54,567 bases of DNA, from IMG/VR virus record IMGVR_UViG_3300025326_000042, positions 1-54,567 of that record. One strand, written 5' to 3'. Under the pieces are notes generated by a model. The model was not told where the DNA came from. It worked only from the letters and a program-made list of their open reading frames with translations, and did not search any database. The first letter of the stretch is position 1; each line of letters begins with the position of its first letter. Source of the stretch: a virus. The position numbers and the translations under genes are program-made. Shown in pieces: positions 15,148 through 22,309 of this stretch.

Positions 15148-16178
15148 TATGACCTCACAAGAGGTGACATCCAGAGCATCCGTTTACTACCTAAGAACAA
15201 CACTGGCGTCCGGCCATCATTGTAGCGCATCGCTACCTGATCGCCAATGTACTGCGTCGCGTCGAGCCAGTGGGCATCGAAGATGATCTCGATATCGGGG
15301 ACATCGCATCTGCCGACAGGCTGCCGGAAGCCTCCCGTCTCTTGTCCTCGCACGAGTAGAGCGCCTCGCCTATTCTCGACTGAGAATACCACAAGACGAT
15401 CACTGTCGAGCAGTACCGCCGCGCGGGTGGCAACTTCGAGGTCTATCTTCTTCAGGGAGACTTCGTGTTTGTAGCTCCCTGGATTTTTCAACTTGCCAAG
15501 ATCAGGATAGGGAGGCTGTAACAACGAGAGCTTGATCGAAGTGGTCTTATCTCGTAGCCGGATATGCCTCGATGAGAACCGTATCCCTAACTTTGGATCG
15601 AGCAGCGAGAGCGCCGCTTCAAAGTCGGCAGCCGGAATGATAGTCTGGTCTGGGATCCGACACGGGAGAGAGATTCTGACTCGCCCGGATCGGCTCGATG
15701 CGTCAGTCGCTTCCAGGATGACTCGGTTGCCGTCCGGTCTAACGTGGATGCCAGTCAGTACAGGCTGAACGACTCCCCCTGCAACGCAGGCCCTCAAGAA
15801 AGGCATCTCTCGGCGAAGTCTGGTGCTATCGAATCGATCTGCCTTGAAGCTGAGTTTTTGCTTGATTGGATTAGTGATAACCCGGCGTCTCAATACTGCT
15901 CGTCTTCCGCCAGCCGAGATCACCAGAGATGCCTCGGTCTGTTTCAGGTCGATCTCGGCATCTGGCCGGAAGAGTGCGACTGTCCCCAAGAGAGTTGGCC
16001 CATCTACACTGAAGTCTCCGTCGAGAGGTAGCACACCACTGTCGGAGCGTCGAGCAGCCTCAACATGCATCCCTTGGATGTAGGCACCCCACTTGTCGAG
16101 GTGTATCTCCTTCGTACTCGGGTCTTTCTCGACGAGCCGCCAGACTTCCACCAGACGAGCGAACTCCCGGACGAGCAT
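15147..16178 (-). CDS. DNA polymerase sliding clamp (beta-clamp/DnaN-like, 343 aa)
   Basis: Length and pattern fit a three-domain bacterial-type beta clamp. The middle domain carries VLTGIHVRPDGNRVILEATD, the counterpart of the bacterial G-hydrophobic-ATD signature; similar strands occur in the first (LLGTVALFRPDAEIDL) and third domains, and the C-terminus ends in a short hydrophobic strand. It would tether the phage PolA. The ATG 16178 has a strong AAGGAGGATCCA leader shared with several other genes. No clamp-loader genes are visible, so loading would rely on the host. Confidence 0.75.
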   Translation of the reverse strand: MLVREFARLVEVWRLVEKDPSTKEIHLDKWGAYIQGMHVEAARRSDSGVLPLDGDFSVDGPTLLGTVALFRPDAEIDLKQTEASLVISAGGRRAVLRRRVITNPIKQKLSFKADRFDSTRLRREMPFLRACVAGGVVQPVLTGIHVRPDGNRVILEATDASSRSGRVRISLPCRIPDQTIIPAADFEAALSLLDPKLGIRFSSRHIRLRDKTTSIKLSLLQPPYPDLGKLKNPGSYKHEVSLKKIDLEVATRAAVLLDSDRLVVFSVENRRGALLVRGQETGGFRQPVGRCDVPDIEIIFDAHWLDATQYIGDQVAMRYNDGRTPVLFLGSKRMLWMSPLVRS

Positions 16179-16198
16179 TGGATCCTCCTTCGTATGTG

Positions 16199-17230
16199 CT
16201 AGATGGTATATGTTATAGGCAGCCGAGCAGGCTCATGGGGCGTAGCAACAGGATTAAGCAGAGCTTGCTTACGTTGAAAGAGCGCGATGGCGATCTCGAA
16301 CTTCGCTACGGCATTTGGGCCGGTCGTGTCAGGCGTGGCGAGGACTGCTGGATCGATACCAAGCTCTCGGGTAAATTGTTCAAGCCAAGCATGTCGGCTG
16401 TCGTAGCTGTTCTTCTTGTATCTCAGACCATAGTTGATGCCCGCGAAGATGCCATAGACGATGCCACTGATCCACGTCGAGCAATCGGCTGTATCAAAGG
16501 GTACTCTTCCAAGGACTTTCGTGCCTACTGCTAGTCCGTGGACGAGGCGGCCGTGTGTGTGAGCGTAGTCGCAGGCATATTTTAACTCACGGTTTCTGAG
16601 CTTCGCATCACTTCCGATAGCCAGGTACTTGTACTTAGCTACGAGAGTTTTCCAGTAGTCCCATGACATCCTAGCGGGATGCCAGACGACGATTAGTTTA
16701 GGCCCGCAGATTTCGTAAAGTTGCTCCGTCATCCTCTCCGCGACCATTAGACCAGAGACGACCTTGCCATCGCCGCGCTCGATATCCATCTGTTCGATAT
16801 CAAAGTTCAACGCAAAGTCCCACTCGTCCAGGTGGGCTTTTAAGTAATCACGGTACGCGATGAAGCGATCATGTATGATCGCCTGCGGCACGACAACACG
16901 CTTGCGCTCCTGTCGAAGAACTTGTACAGGCATCCTCTTCTTGAGTGTGGCGAGCCGCTGCTGTTTGGGCTGCGTGTTCGCGCTCACTCTTGATATGCCC
17001 GCTTGCCGCATCAATGTGAACACACCGCTGTCGAGATAACGGTACTGGGGCCAGTGGTCGAAGTGCTTGCGCTTCTCCCTCTCCCACCAGGAGCCTTTTC
17101 TGACCGACTCGTGTGATACCATGATCGCTTCTGCTTTGCGACGATAGAGTGCAACACTCCTCGCTCCAGGCAAAGTCCCAGCGAAGACGATCAGCCGCTT
17201 GGCGGGGAACGAATTGTCATCTGTCATCAC
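16199..17230 (-). CDS. dpdA: DpdA, DNA 7-deazaguanine transglycosylase (343 aa)
   Basis: The protein is a TGT-like transglycosylase of the DpdA group, which exchanges guanine in DNA for preQ0 or a related base. Seen motifs: YLDSGVFTL at residues 65-73 with the Asp matching the substrate-binding Asp of TGT, LNFDIEQMD at 141-149, a WHPARMSWDYW segment, HGLAVGT at 231-237 and DTADCSTW at 246-253, the last two being characteristic of phage DpdA. The start is GTG 17230 or the ATG three bases on; both overlap the queC stop. Association with queC, queD and queE argues for DNA rather than tRNA modification. It appears early in the replication operon, before the clamp. Confidence 0.88.
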   Translation of the reverse strand: MMTDDNSFPAKRLIVFAGTLPGARSVALYRRKAEAIMVSHESVRKGSWWEREKRKHFDHWPQYRYLDSGVFTLMRQAGISRVSANTQPKQQRLATLKKRMPVQVLRQERKRVVVPQAIIHDRFIAYRDYLKAHLDEWDFALNFDIEQMDIERGDGKVVSGLMVAERMTEQLYEICGPKLIVVWHPARMSWDYWKTLVAKYKYLAIGSDAKLRNRELKYACDYAHTHGRLVHGLAVGTKVLGRVPFDTADCSTWISGIVYGIFAGINYGLRYKKNSYDSRHAWLEQFTRELGIDPAVLATPDTTGPNAVAKFEIAIALFQRKQALLNPVATPHEPARLPITYTI

Positions 17231-17883
17231 GGGTCAATTAAGGCATTCTCTGCGAAGGCATTTTTTCGAGCGATGCATTCACGACAAGAGCCACAGGGGA
17301 TCTTTGTCGCGAAACATGACCTTGTAAACTGGAATGGCACGCCAATCGAGTCCCCCATTTTGACGATTTCTGCCTTGGACATCCATTGAAGAGGCGTTAA
17401 GAGTCTGAGTCTCCCCGATGTGCCAGTATAGACAGCAGCCGTCATTGCACCAACGAACTCGGGCTTACAATCGACGAAGGCGCCATTGTGCCAATTCCGA
17501 AGATGTATTCCTAGGTAGACTTCTTCCGCGCCAATAGACAATGCGAAATTAGCGCCCACTGAAATAAACACTGCATTCCTGAAGGGTACTATGATATCCT
17601 GATGATCTGAAGCGATTGCTTCCTGCTCCGTCTCGTACTGACGAGTCTGAATAGTACCCTCGACAAGTCCGCCAGAAAGGATACCTCTAAGTCCAAGCTC
17701 GTGATGCCTAGTTGCATAGTAGTGCGATATGTCCATCGCGCAGCCAAGCTCCCAGACGTTGCGCTGTCCATAACTAAATGTAAGCGTATGGATGGTAGCT
17801 TGTGGACTCTCTCTCGCTACCATGCCTAGCAGCACGGCTGAGTCAAGGCCCCCCGATAGTAAGACAACGGCGTGAGATGGCAT
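17227..17883 (-). CDS. queC: QueC, 7-cyano-7-deazaguanine (preQ0) synthase (218 aa)
   Basis: QueC makes preQ0 from 7-carboxy-7-deazaguanine, ATP and ammonia. The PP-loop SGGLDS is at residues 10-15, a FSYGQRNVWEL segment follows, VPFRNAVF and GIHLRNWHNGAF are present, and the zinc site has Cys at about 190, 197, 200 and 203 (SCFATKIPCGSCREC). The ATG at 17881-17883 with GGAGGAG eight bases before is clearly better than the upstream in-frame starts. The stop overlaps the dpdA start, so preQ0 supply and insertion are translationally linked. Confidence 0.96.
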   Translation of the reverse strand: MPSHAVVLLSGGLDSAVLLGMVARESPQATIHTLTFSYGQRNVWELGCAMDISHYYATRHHELGLRGILSGGLVEGTIQTRQYETEQEAIASDHQDIIVPFRNAVFISVGANFALSIGAEEVYLGIHLRNWHNGAFVDCKPEFVGAMTAAVYTGTSGRLRLLTPLQWMSKAEIVKMGDSIGVPFQFTRSCFATKIPCGSCRECIARKNAFAENALIDP

Positions 17884-17947
17884 TATGTAGGCTCCTCCTT
17901 CAGCAACCGCGTTTCTCTCCCCACCGAAGGCCAGCAACCCAGGCGAA

Positions 17948-17979
17948 GCGGAGCGCATCAGCGGCGGAGCGCATCAGCG
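17948..17979. repeat. Perfect 16-bp tandem duplication
   Basis: gcggagcgcatcagcg occurs twice without a spacer (17948-17963 and 17964-17979). The duplication contains the stop codon of the small 44-residue gene, so the copy downstream is non-coding. It looks like a recent slippage event in the queC leader. Confidence 0.9.
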
Positions 17980-18092
17980 ATTGACGGCCAACTTGAGTAG
18001 CTTGGCCCTCCCCTCGGCAAGGCAAAGAAGGCCCGTTCCATCTTGCGGAACGCCGCCTCGTCCTCCCGCTCGCCGATGGTCTGCTCGCTCAT
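17958..18092 (-). CDS. Small protein of unknown function (44 aa)
   Basis: A 44-codon frame beginning MSEQTIGERED. It is supported by a very strong GGGGGAGGAG just before the ATG at 18090-18092. A longer frame starts at 18143 with an ATGAGTGA overlap, but the internal start has the better ribosome-binding site. The N-terminus is acidic and helical and the C-terminus carries a 16-bp tandem duplication. No function is recognised. Confidence 0.5.
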   Translation of the reverse strand: MSEQTIGEREDEAAFRKMERAFFALPRGGPSYSSWPSIADALRR

Positions 18093-18135
18093 GGCTCCTC
18101 CCCCAACATAATGCGGGTGTGCGGTCCGCTGGTGC

Positions 18136-18561
18136 TCACTCATCCGGCACCTCGTAGCCCTTCATCTGCAATATCTCCTTGATGACCTTCCAGTCCCCTC
18201 TCCGGGAGTAACGATGGGGACAATCTGCATCTCCTAGGTTGTGTACACCCGCGTTACACGGCCAGCGGAGAGCGACCTGTTCACGCTTTGTAGCCCAACG
18301 GTCTAGGAAGAACCATATTGGGAGCCGGAGCTTCCGCGCCCGCTGGTAGTTCTTAGCGGTGATCTCCGCGCCGTCGGGCCACTCACGCTCGAAGCTCTCC
18401 ATGTAGCCGCAGTCCGCATTTATGTATCCCTTGCCGCGCCGCCGCAGCCACCTGGCGGTGAGCACGAAGCGCCTTTTAGCAAGCCGCCGCCGTGGTGTAC
18501 GCCCACCAGCCGCCGCGGGCGACGCGCTCGGCGACCCAGGCTGTCGTGATCTCGAAGCCAT
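18136..18561 (-). CDS. Protein of unknown function (141 aa)
   Basis: The N-terminal 35 residues are basic and low complexity. The remainder looks globular: INADCGYMESFEREWPDG, a KNYQRARKLRLPIWFFLDRW helix and a Cys/His-containing CNAGVHNLGDADCPHRY stretch that could bind a metal. No family is recognised. The ATG shares bases with the lipoprotein stop (TGATG). It lies between the lysis genes and queC, so it may belong to either module. Confidence 0.65.
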   Translation of the reverse strand: MASRSRQPGSPSASPAAAGGRTPRRRLAKRRFVLTARWLRRRGKGYINADCGYMESFEREWPDGAEITAKNYQRARKLRLPIWFFLDRWATKREQVALRWPCNAGVHNLGDADCPHRYSRRGDWKVIKEILQMKGYEVPDE

Positions 18562-19097
18562 CACTCGACAGGCCGAATCAAGATAGGCTCTGTTTCGAGC
18601 ACGAGGGGCGCGTCAAACGTCATGATCTTGATCCCGAAAGCCAGCCCCATAACTCCGGTCGCGGCGTCAACAAAAATCCAGCCATCACACGCAGCGGCAG
18701 CACCAGCACCACCATAGAAGATTCCATCCAGCGATGGCGCTGTCACCACAATCGTACCCTCGTACTGCGTCTCAATATCCTCCGTAGAGGAAAGAAACGC
18801 ACAGGCGTTGACCGGAACGGCTGTGCTCACGAAATAGTGCGTTACCTGACCAGTATCGCTGAGCAGGTAGGTGTACCAGGGATGGTTTACGAGGTCTTGG
18901 CGGCGCGTGTACTCTGCCAGAACCTCACGAAGAGGAAAGTTCTCGGTTCGTGGTATGGGTATCAGCGCCTCCGCTCTGGCAAACATTTCCGTCCGCGTCT
19001 CAACACTGCGCTGGCGTTGCTGCGCCCCTGATTGTGTTGACTCACAAGCCGCGCTGAGAAGGGCTAGGAGCACCAAGCCAACTACTGCAAAGCGCAT
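18561..19097 (-). CDS. Putative lipoprotein (178 aa)
   Basis: A typical lipoprotein signal: Met-Arg, a hydrophobic run, then the lipobox LLSAAC with the modified Cys at residue 18. The exported part has no recognised domain and ends in a hydrophobic strand-rich region. It overlaps the 3' end of the inner-membrane protein gene by 16 nt. An inner-membrane protein followed by an overlapping lipoprotein just downstream of lysis enzymes recalls a two-component spanin pair, but its length and lack of a proline-rich linker are atypical. Other surface or exclusion functions remain possible. Confidence 0.75.
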   Translation of the reverse strand: MRFAVVGLVLLALLSAACESTQSGAQQRQRSVETRTEMFARAEALIPIPRTENFPLREVLAEYTRRQDLVNHPWYTYLLSDTGQVTHYFVSTAVPVNACAFLSSTEDIETQYEGTIVVTAPSLDGIFYGGAGAAAACDGWIFVDAATGVMGLAFGIKIMTFDAPLVLETEPILIRPVE

Positions 19098-19534
19098 ATC
19101 GTCTTCCCTCCTTCTGCTGGATAATTGCTGTCGGGGAGCTGGTAGGGCAAATCACGGTCTCTGAATTGGCCCTCAGTATAGTCTTTGAGCGCATCCTGGT
19201 TGTACTTGGCGATACTGTTGTGCCGAAGACCCTTCGTTCCAGTGAGCGCCGAGATGGTGTAGTTGTGGGCCCGTGTGCCGGGGATCATCCTCGGGAGAGT
19301 ACGTTCAAGCTCGTCAATCTGCCCTTCGAGACCCTGGATCGAAGCGCATTGAGCGAAAAAGCTCTGATAGGCTTCGATGCGGAAGGGAGCGGACTGAATC
19401 TGGACACGAGCCTCGCCCCTTCCGTAGAGGCCCGCTGTCGCCACACGAAGACCCCAGACGCCGGCGATGACCCCAAACACGAGTCCCATGATAAAGATCA
19501 TCGCACCGACATAATAGAGCACTAGCCTGACCAT
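19082..19534 (-). CDS. Single-span membrane protein (150 aa)
   Basis: An N-terminal transmembrane segment (residues about 4-33, hydrophobic and glycine-rich) is followed by a roughly 110-residue extracytoplasmic domain. This contains a helical stretch (GLEGQIDELERTLP) and a conserved-looking end, KYNQDALKDYTEGQFRDRDL. It lies directly upstream of the lipoprotein gene and after the transglycosylase. It could be the inner-membrane partner of a spanin-like pair; this is a context-based guess. Confidence 0.75.
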   Translation of the reverse strand: MVRLVLYYVGAMIFIMGLVFGVIAGVWGLRVATAGLYGRGEARVQIQSAPFRIEAYQSFFAQCASIQGLEGQIDELERTLPRMIPGTRAHNYTISALTGTKGLRHNSIAKYNQDALKDYTEGQFRDRDLPYQLPDSNYPAEGGKTICALQ

Positions 19535-19551
19535 TGTTTCTTACCTCCTTA

Positions 19552-20124
19552 CTATCTCGCGCATGTCCACTGTCCCCAACCGTTCTCAGCCACGTACTCG
19601 GCGACGAAAGGTATCTGCTGCATCGGCTCGAAGAAGTCGGTGTAGCCAGCCTCTAAGAATCGTGTGCCGACGCCGGCTGGGTGGAGCAACTGGAAGATGC
19701 CTCTCTCTCCCGCCGCGCCCGTCCGTGGGCCATAGATAACGTCCAGCGCAAAACTGTCGCTCTCGCATCGCGCTACTTCCCAGGCGTACTCCCAGTCGAG
19801 GCCGCGCTGGGAGAACTCGCGGCGGATAACTTGGTGAATAGTATCCTGCGAAGGTTCGACATCTCGTAGGCGCACATCGAGGACTCGAAGGTAAGCCTGT
19901 TGAACGATTTCACTAGATGGCCGAGTGAGCGGCGTATCCGCCGCCACTGCCTCCGCGAGCGCCATGAGCGCAGAGCCGACTTCCAACTGAGTAGCAAGGT
20001 CATCAGCGATCCCGCCGTTCAGCCAGGCTGACCAGGAGCCAGACAATCCCGATGTAGACGAGAACAAACGCGGGCCAGTACTCAAGCGTAGCGCATCACC
20101 TCCCTGTCCTAGTACCGCGCTCAT
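19552..20124 (-). CDS. Lytic transglycosylase/lysozyme-like protein (190 aa or slightly longer)
   Basis: The C-terminal 85 residues resemble the lysozyme-like fold of SLT and Rpf-type domains: YAWEVARCESDS with the catalytic Glu, GAAGERGIFQLLHP, a TDFFEPMQQIPFVAEYV helix and a terminal GWGQWTC, with two Cys positioned for a disulfide. It would cleave glycan strands of peptidoglycan. The N-terminus is uncertain. ATG 20124 has no Shine-Dalgarno, and extending the same frame upstream to a CTG at 20164-20166 gives MRWLLPTLCAILIAMSAVLG, a convincing signal peptide or anchor. A second hydrophobic frame overlaps at 20003-20095. Confidence 0.75.
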   Translation of the reverse strand: MSAVLGQGGDALRLSTGPRLFSSTSGLSGSWSAWLNGGIADDLATQLEVGSALMALAEAVAADTPLTRPSSEIVQQAYLRVLDVRLRDVEPSQDTIHQVIRREFSQRGLDWEYAWEVARCESDSFALDVIYGPRTGAAGERGIFQLLHPAGVGTRFLEAGYTDFFEPMQQIPFVAEYVAENGWGQWTCAR

Positions 20125-20257
20125 CGCGATGAGGATCGCGCAGAGCGTCGGGAGTAGCCATCTCAGTGAACCCCGACCTTACTATCTCTCTCCGCCAAGA
20201 AAGTGCGGGATATCTGTAGCTTCACATCACACCTCCTATCTTCTTCTCCGCCTTGTT

Positions 20258-20336
20258 GTAGCCAGAGGAGCCCACCAGTCGCCTCTGCTGGTGGCGGGGG
20301 TGGTGGGGAGGAAAACTGATGGGCTCCTCTGGCTAC
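20258..20336. repeat. Perfect 17-bp inverted repeat with inner hairpin after the endolysin gene
   Basis: GTAGCCAGAGGAGCCCA (20258-20274) pairs exactly with 20320-20336. A 7-bp CCACCAG/CTGGTGG hairpin is nested just inside the left arm. The outer right arm includes the amidase stop codon. No T-run follows on the minus strand, so it is not an ordinary intrinsic terminator; an RNA processing or stability structure, or a protein-binding site, is possible. Confidence 0.85.
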
Positions 20337-21100
20337 GGGCCTGGTATGGCCTGCAAGATGGCTGGATCGATTTCGATGGGGCCTCGCACACCGATAAATT
20401 GCAGGAACACAGTCTCTTGTGCGTCCACGGGCCGCTTGCGTATCCAGTCGGTCAGGAACACACCTGATACGTCTGATTGCTTGACCAGTATGACTGCCAT
20501 GCTGTCCTCCTGTTCTTCCTCGAATCCTAACTTGCCGATAGCCGCCCACAGTGCCGTCCCTGGACATTCCGTGCCTGGCCGAAAGTCCCTGTGCCCCCAT
20601 ATCGACCGGCCCTGTGGATGTATCTCTCCAAGATTAGGCAGCAGAGTGGACTTTAGCCAGAACCAAAACGCATTGATAGGCGGGATGTGCGGCGCGAAGT
20701 CGCGCATTAGGTTCGTGTTGCCCTCGATGGCAAGCGCGATGCCGCTGTCGTTGAGCCAGTTACCCTCAGTATCATGGCTTCTTGTATGCGCTCCGCTTCT
20801 GGCCCAACCACGCCCCTCTGCTACGATCAGTCGGGCTTTCGTGAAGCTCTCAGCCATGAGAAATCCCACAAAGTTGTACGGCACATCGAGTCCCAGATCG
20901 GGCCGGATGCGCTGAAGCTGGCGCATCTTCGCTTTCACCTCGCCCTCTGTCTCCCAGAGATTAGGCGTCGCATCATCATCAATAACGACCGTGTGGTGCA
21001 TGATGGCGAGCTTCCGCATCTTAAAGGGGACATTCCAGCCCAGTCTCGGGAGCGTAGTATCCGCTCCCCATTCAACGCGGCTCATGTACATCCAACTCAT
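20333..21100 (-). CDS. Endolysin, N-acetylmuramoyl-L-alanine amidase (255 aa)
   Basis: An Amidase_2/PGRP-type domain fills residues about 5-195: MSRVEWGAD, the zinc His in LAIMHHTV, YNFVGFL, and the HRDFRPGTECPG motif with the second His and Cys/metal ligand. The remaining 60 residues may form a small wall-binding or strand-rich domain. It cleaves the bond between muramic acid and the stem peptide. Start ATG 21100 overlaps the zinc-ribbon gene stop as ATGA and has TGGAG seven bases upstream. Holin-like membrane genes lie just upstream. Confidence 0.93.
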   Translation of the reverse strand: MSWMYMSRVEWGADTTLPRLGWNVPFKMRKLAIMHHTVVIDDDATPNLWETEGEVKAKMRQLQRIRPDLGLDVPYNFVGFLMAESFTKARLIVAEGRGWARSGAHTRSHDTEGNWLNDSGIALAIEGNTNLMRDFAPHIPPINAFWFWLKSTLLPNLGEIHPQGRSIWGHRDFRPGTECPGTALWAAIGKLGFEEEQEDSMAVILVKQSDVSGVFLTDWIRKRPVDAQETVFLQFIGVRGPIEIDPAILQAIPGP

Positions 21101-21300
21101 AAGATCGCTCCATGAGAACGCATTACATTCCGCCTCTTTTTAGCAGAGCCTAAGAGAGGGCGCTCCGGCAGCGCTCCACATTGCACACACGATCCATCCA
21201 AAAGACTGCCGCCACATCTCCAACATTCACGCCCCGCTTTGTAGAATCCTCGATACCTGTCCGCGATGCAATGCGAATAGCATGATTCGATACTGCTCAT
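21097..21300 (-). CDS. Small zinc-ribbon protein (67 aa)
   Basis: Two close CxxC knuckles, CWRCGG and CVQCG, form a classical zinc ribbon, preceded by two more cysteines near the N-terminus. The ATG at 21298-21300 has AAGGAGG about nine bases upstream. It is the first gene after a strong promoter and is coupled to the endolysin. Function unknown; a regulatory role in lysis timing is speculative. Confidence 0.75.
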   Translation of the reverse strand: MSSIESCYSHCIADRYRGFYKAGRECWRCGGSLLDGSCVQCGALPERPLLGSAKKRRNVMRSHGAIL

Positions 21301-21361
21301 CCCAGTAGACCTCCTTCGGCTCATCCAGCGGAAGAAAACCGAGATTCTTGATGACGGAGAT

Positions 21362-21390
21362 GTTATAACATATCAAGCTCTCTGTGTCAA
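21362..21390 (-). promoter_or_regulatory. Strong sigma70-type promoter for the endolysin unit
   Basis: A perfect TTGACA -35 (21385-21390), a 17-nt spacer and a TATAAC -10 (21362-21367, five of six) lie on the minus strand. They overlap the 3' end of the upstream membrane-protein gene. The start site near 21355 would drive the zinc ribbon, amidase, transglycosylase and probably later genes. Confidence 0.8.
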
Positions 21391-21567
21391 GTACCGTCTT
21401 GCCACTTCCATCCATAAAGCCATTGCCATGACATGACCTCCCAAGAAGATGACCCAACTCCAGATAAACGCCTGCCCGCCCCAAACGAGATAGTCTATCG
21501 AGCTGGGTTCGAGCTGGCGCTCCGCTTCGGAGATCGCGTCTTCGATTGCCTTACTGATCGCGTCCAT
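21373..21567 (-). CDS. Small membrane protein (64 aa)
   Basis: A helical N-terminus (MDAISKAIEDAISEAERQ) is followed by one or two hydrophobic segments (AFIWSWVIFLGGHVMAMALW) and a basic tail. The ATG has AAGGA nine bases upstream and overlaps the previous gene by 17 nt. It fits a holin or holin-accessory protein in the lysis cluster but has no sequence signature to prove it. Confidence 0.65.
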   Translation of the reverse strand: MDAISKAIEDAISEAERQLEPSSIDYLVWGGQAFIWSWVIFLGGHVMAMALWMEVARRYLTQRA

Positions 21568-21829
21568 TGACGATGTTCCTTGCAGCATCCACACCTGTCC
21601 TGGTGATGGAATAGAACCCACTCGCCGCCAATCCGTAAACGACACCACGAAGGATATCTAATCTTGTGAACTCATCTGTCCCGACTGTAAGGGAGACATT
21701 CCACACGATGCCGATGGCGATAGCCGCGAGCGGCAGCGCTCGCATTGGAATAAAGCCCTTTGCAGCCTGCAAGACGGCGGTGATGATTGGGATCGCCGCC
21801 ATGCCCCCTAACGCGATGCTATCTTCCAC
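21551..21829 (-). CDS. Holin-like membrane protein (92 aa)
   Basis: Two or three hydrophobic segments: an amphipathic Ile/Ala-rich start, LPLAAIAIGIVWNVSL, and GVVYGLAASGFYSI. A charged C-terminus follows. The GTG start at 21827-21829 has AAGGAG seven bases upstream, much better than the in-frame ATG at 21904. Size, topology and position just before the endolysin fit a class I/II holin, though neighbouring membrane proteins are equally possible candidates. Confidence 0.7.
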   Translation of the reverse strand: MEDSIALGGMAAIPIITAVLQAAKGFIPMRALPLAAIAIGIVWNVSLTVGTDEFTRLDILRGVVYGLAASGFYSITRTGVDAARNIVNGRDQ

Positions 21830-21845
21830 GAGTCCACTCCTTTCT

Positions 21846-22160
21846 CTATTCACCTCTGTCCTGGTCGCTCCTCCGATGATTCCCGATCTGGATAATGCCT
21901 GCAACTTGGCTTAAAATCGCCAGAGCGACGAAGATCGCCAGGCCATTGTATGTTCTCGCATCCGGTGGCGTCAGGATATTCGCTGTGTCTAACGCTCGCA
22001 TGAGGACAATGAACATGATATAGAGGCTCGATACCGCCATCGCTTCACGCCCATACCTAGCATAGAGCCTGCCATTCAGCACGGAGATGCGCCACAAGAT
22101 GAGCGCAAACAGAAGCATCCCTGCTGTCCCAATGATCTGAAGTATGTCCGTCTGGCTCAT
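21846..22160 (-). CDS. Three-span membrane protein (104 aa)
   Basis: Three hydrophobic segments are seen (GTAGMLLFALILW, SSLYIMFIVLMRA, GLAIFVALAILSQVAGII) with a charged C-terminus. ATG 22160 follows GGGAGG by five bases and overlaps the preceding stop as ATGA. It is probably part of the holin/antiholin set; the exact role cannot be read from sequence. Confidence 0.7.
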   Translation of the reverse strand: MSQTDILQIIGTAGMLLFALILWRISVLNGRLYARYGREAMAVSSLYIMFIVLMRALDTANILTPPDARTYNGLAIFVALAILSQVAGIIQIGNHRRSDQDRGE

Positions 22161-22309
22161 ACAAACCTCCCGATGATTAGTCCCGCGACGCCAACAAGAA
22201 TCGGAGCAGCCCACCGCATGACACTGAAAGCCGCATCGAGCACGGCTTGCCTACGCTCAAGCGCGTCCAGCCTCGCTTCCATAGCCGCCAAGCGATCCTC
22301 AATACTCAT
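22157..22309 (-). CDS. XhlA-like tail-anchored membrane protein (50 aa)
   Basis: A short protein with an N-terminal coiled-coil (MSIEDRLAAMEARLDALERR) and a C-terminal transmembrane helix (WAAPILVGVAGLIIG). That layout is typical of XhlA/haemolysin-type lysis proteins. GGAGG lies seven bases before the ATG, and ATGA overlaps are present at both ends. It is too short for most gene callers but strongly supported by coupling. Confidence 0.75.
   Translation of the reverse strand: MSIEDRLAAMEARLDALERRQAVLDAAFSVMRWAAPILVGVAGLIIGRFV

Noticed and set aside
16199-17230. tRNA-guanine transglycosylase (Tgt) for queuosine in tRNA
   Set aside because: The HGLAVGT and DTADCSTW motifs and the phage que context match DpdA better, and I could not see the tRNA-binding zinc site of bacterial Tgt.
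20258-20336. Intrinsic terminator after the endolysin
   Set aside because: The stem is perfect but its loop is 45 nt and no T-run follows in the direction of transcription, so I list it as a repeat only.
21227-21484. An 85-residue minus-strand frame across the promoter at 21.4 kb
   Set aside because: It overlaps two better-supported genes and the strong promoter, and has no ribosome-binding site or recognisable sequence.
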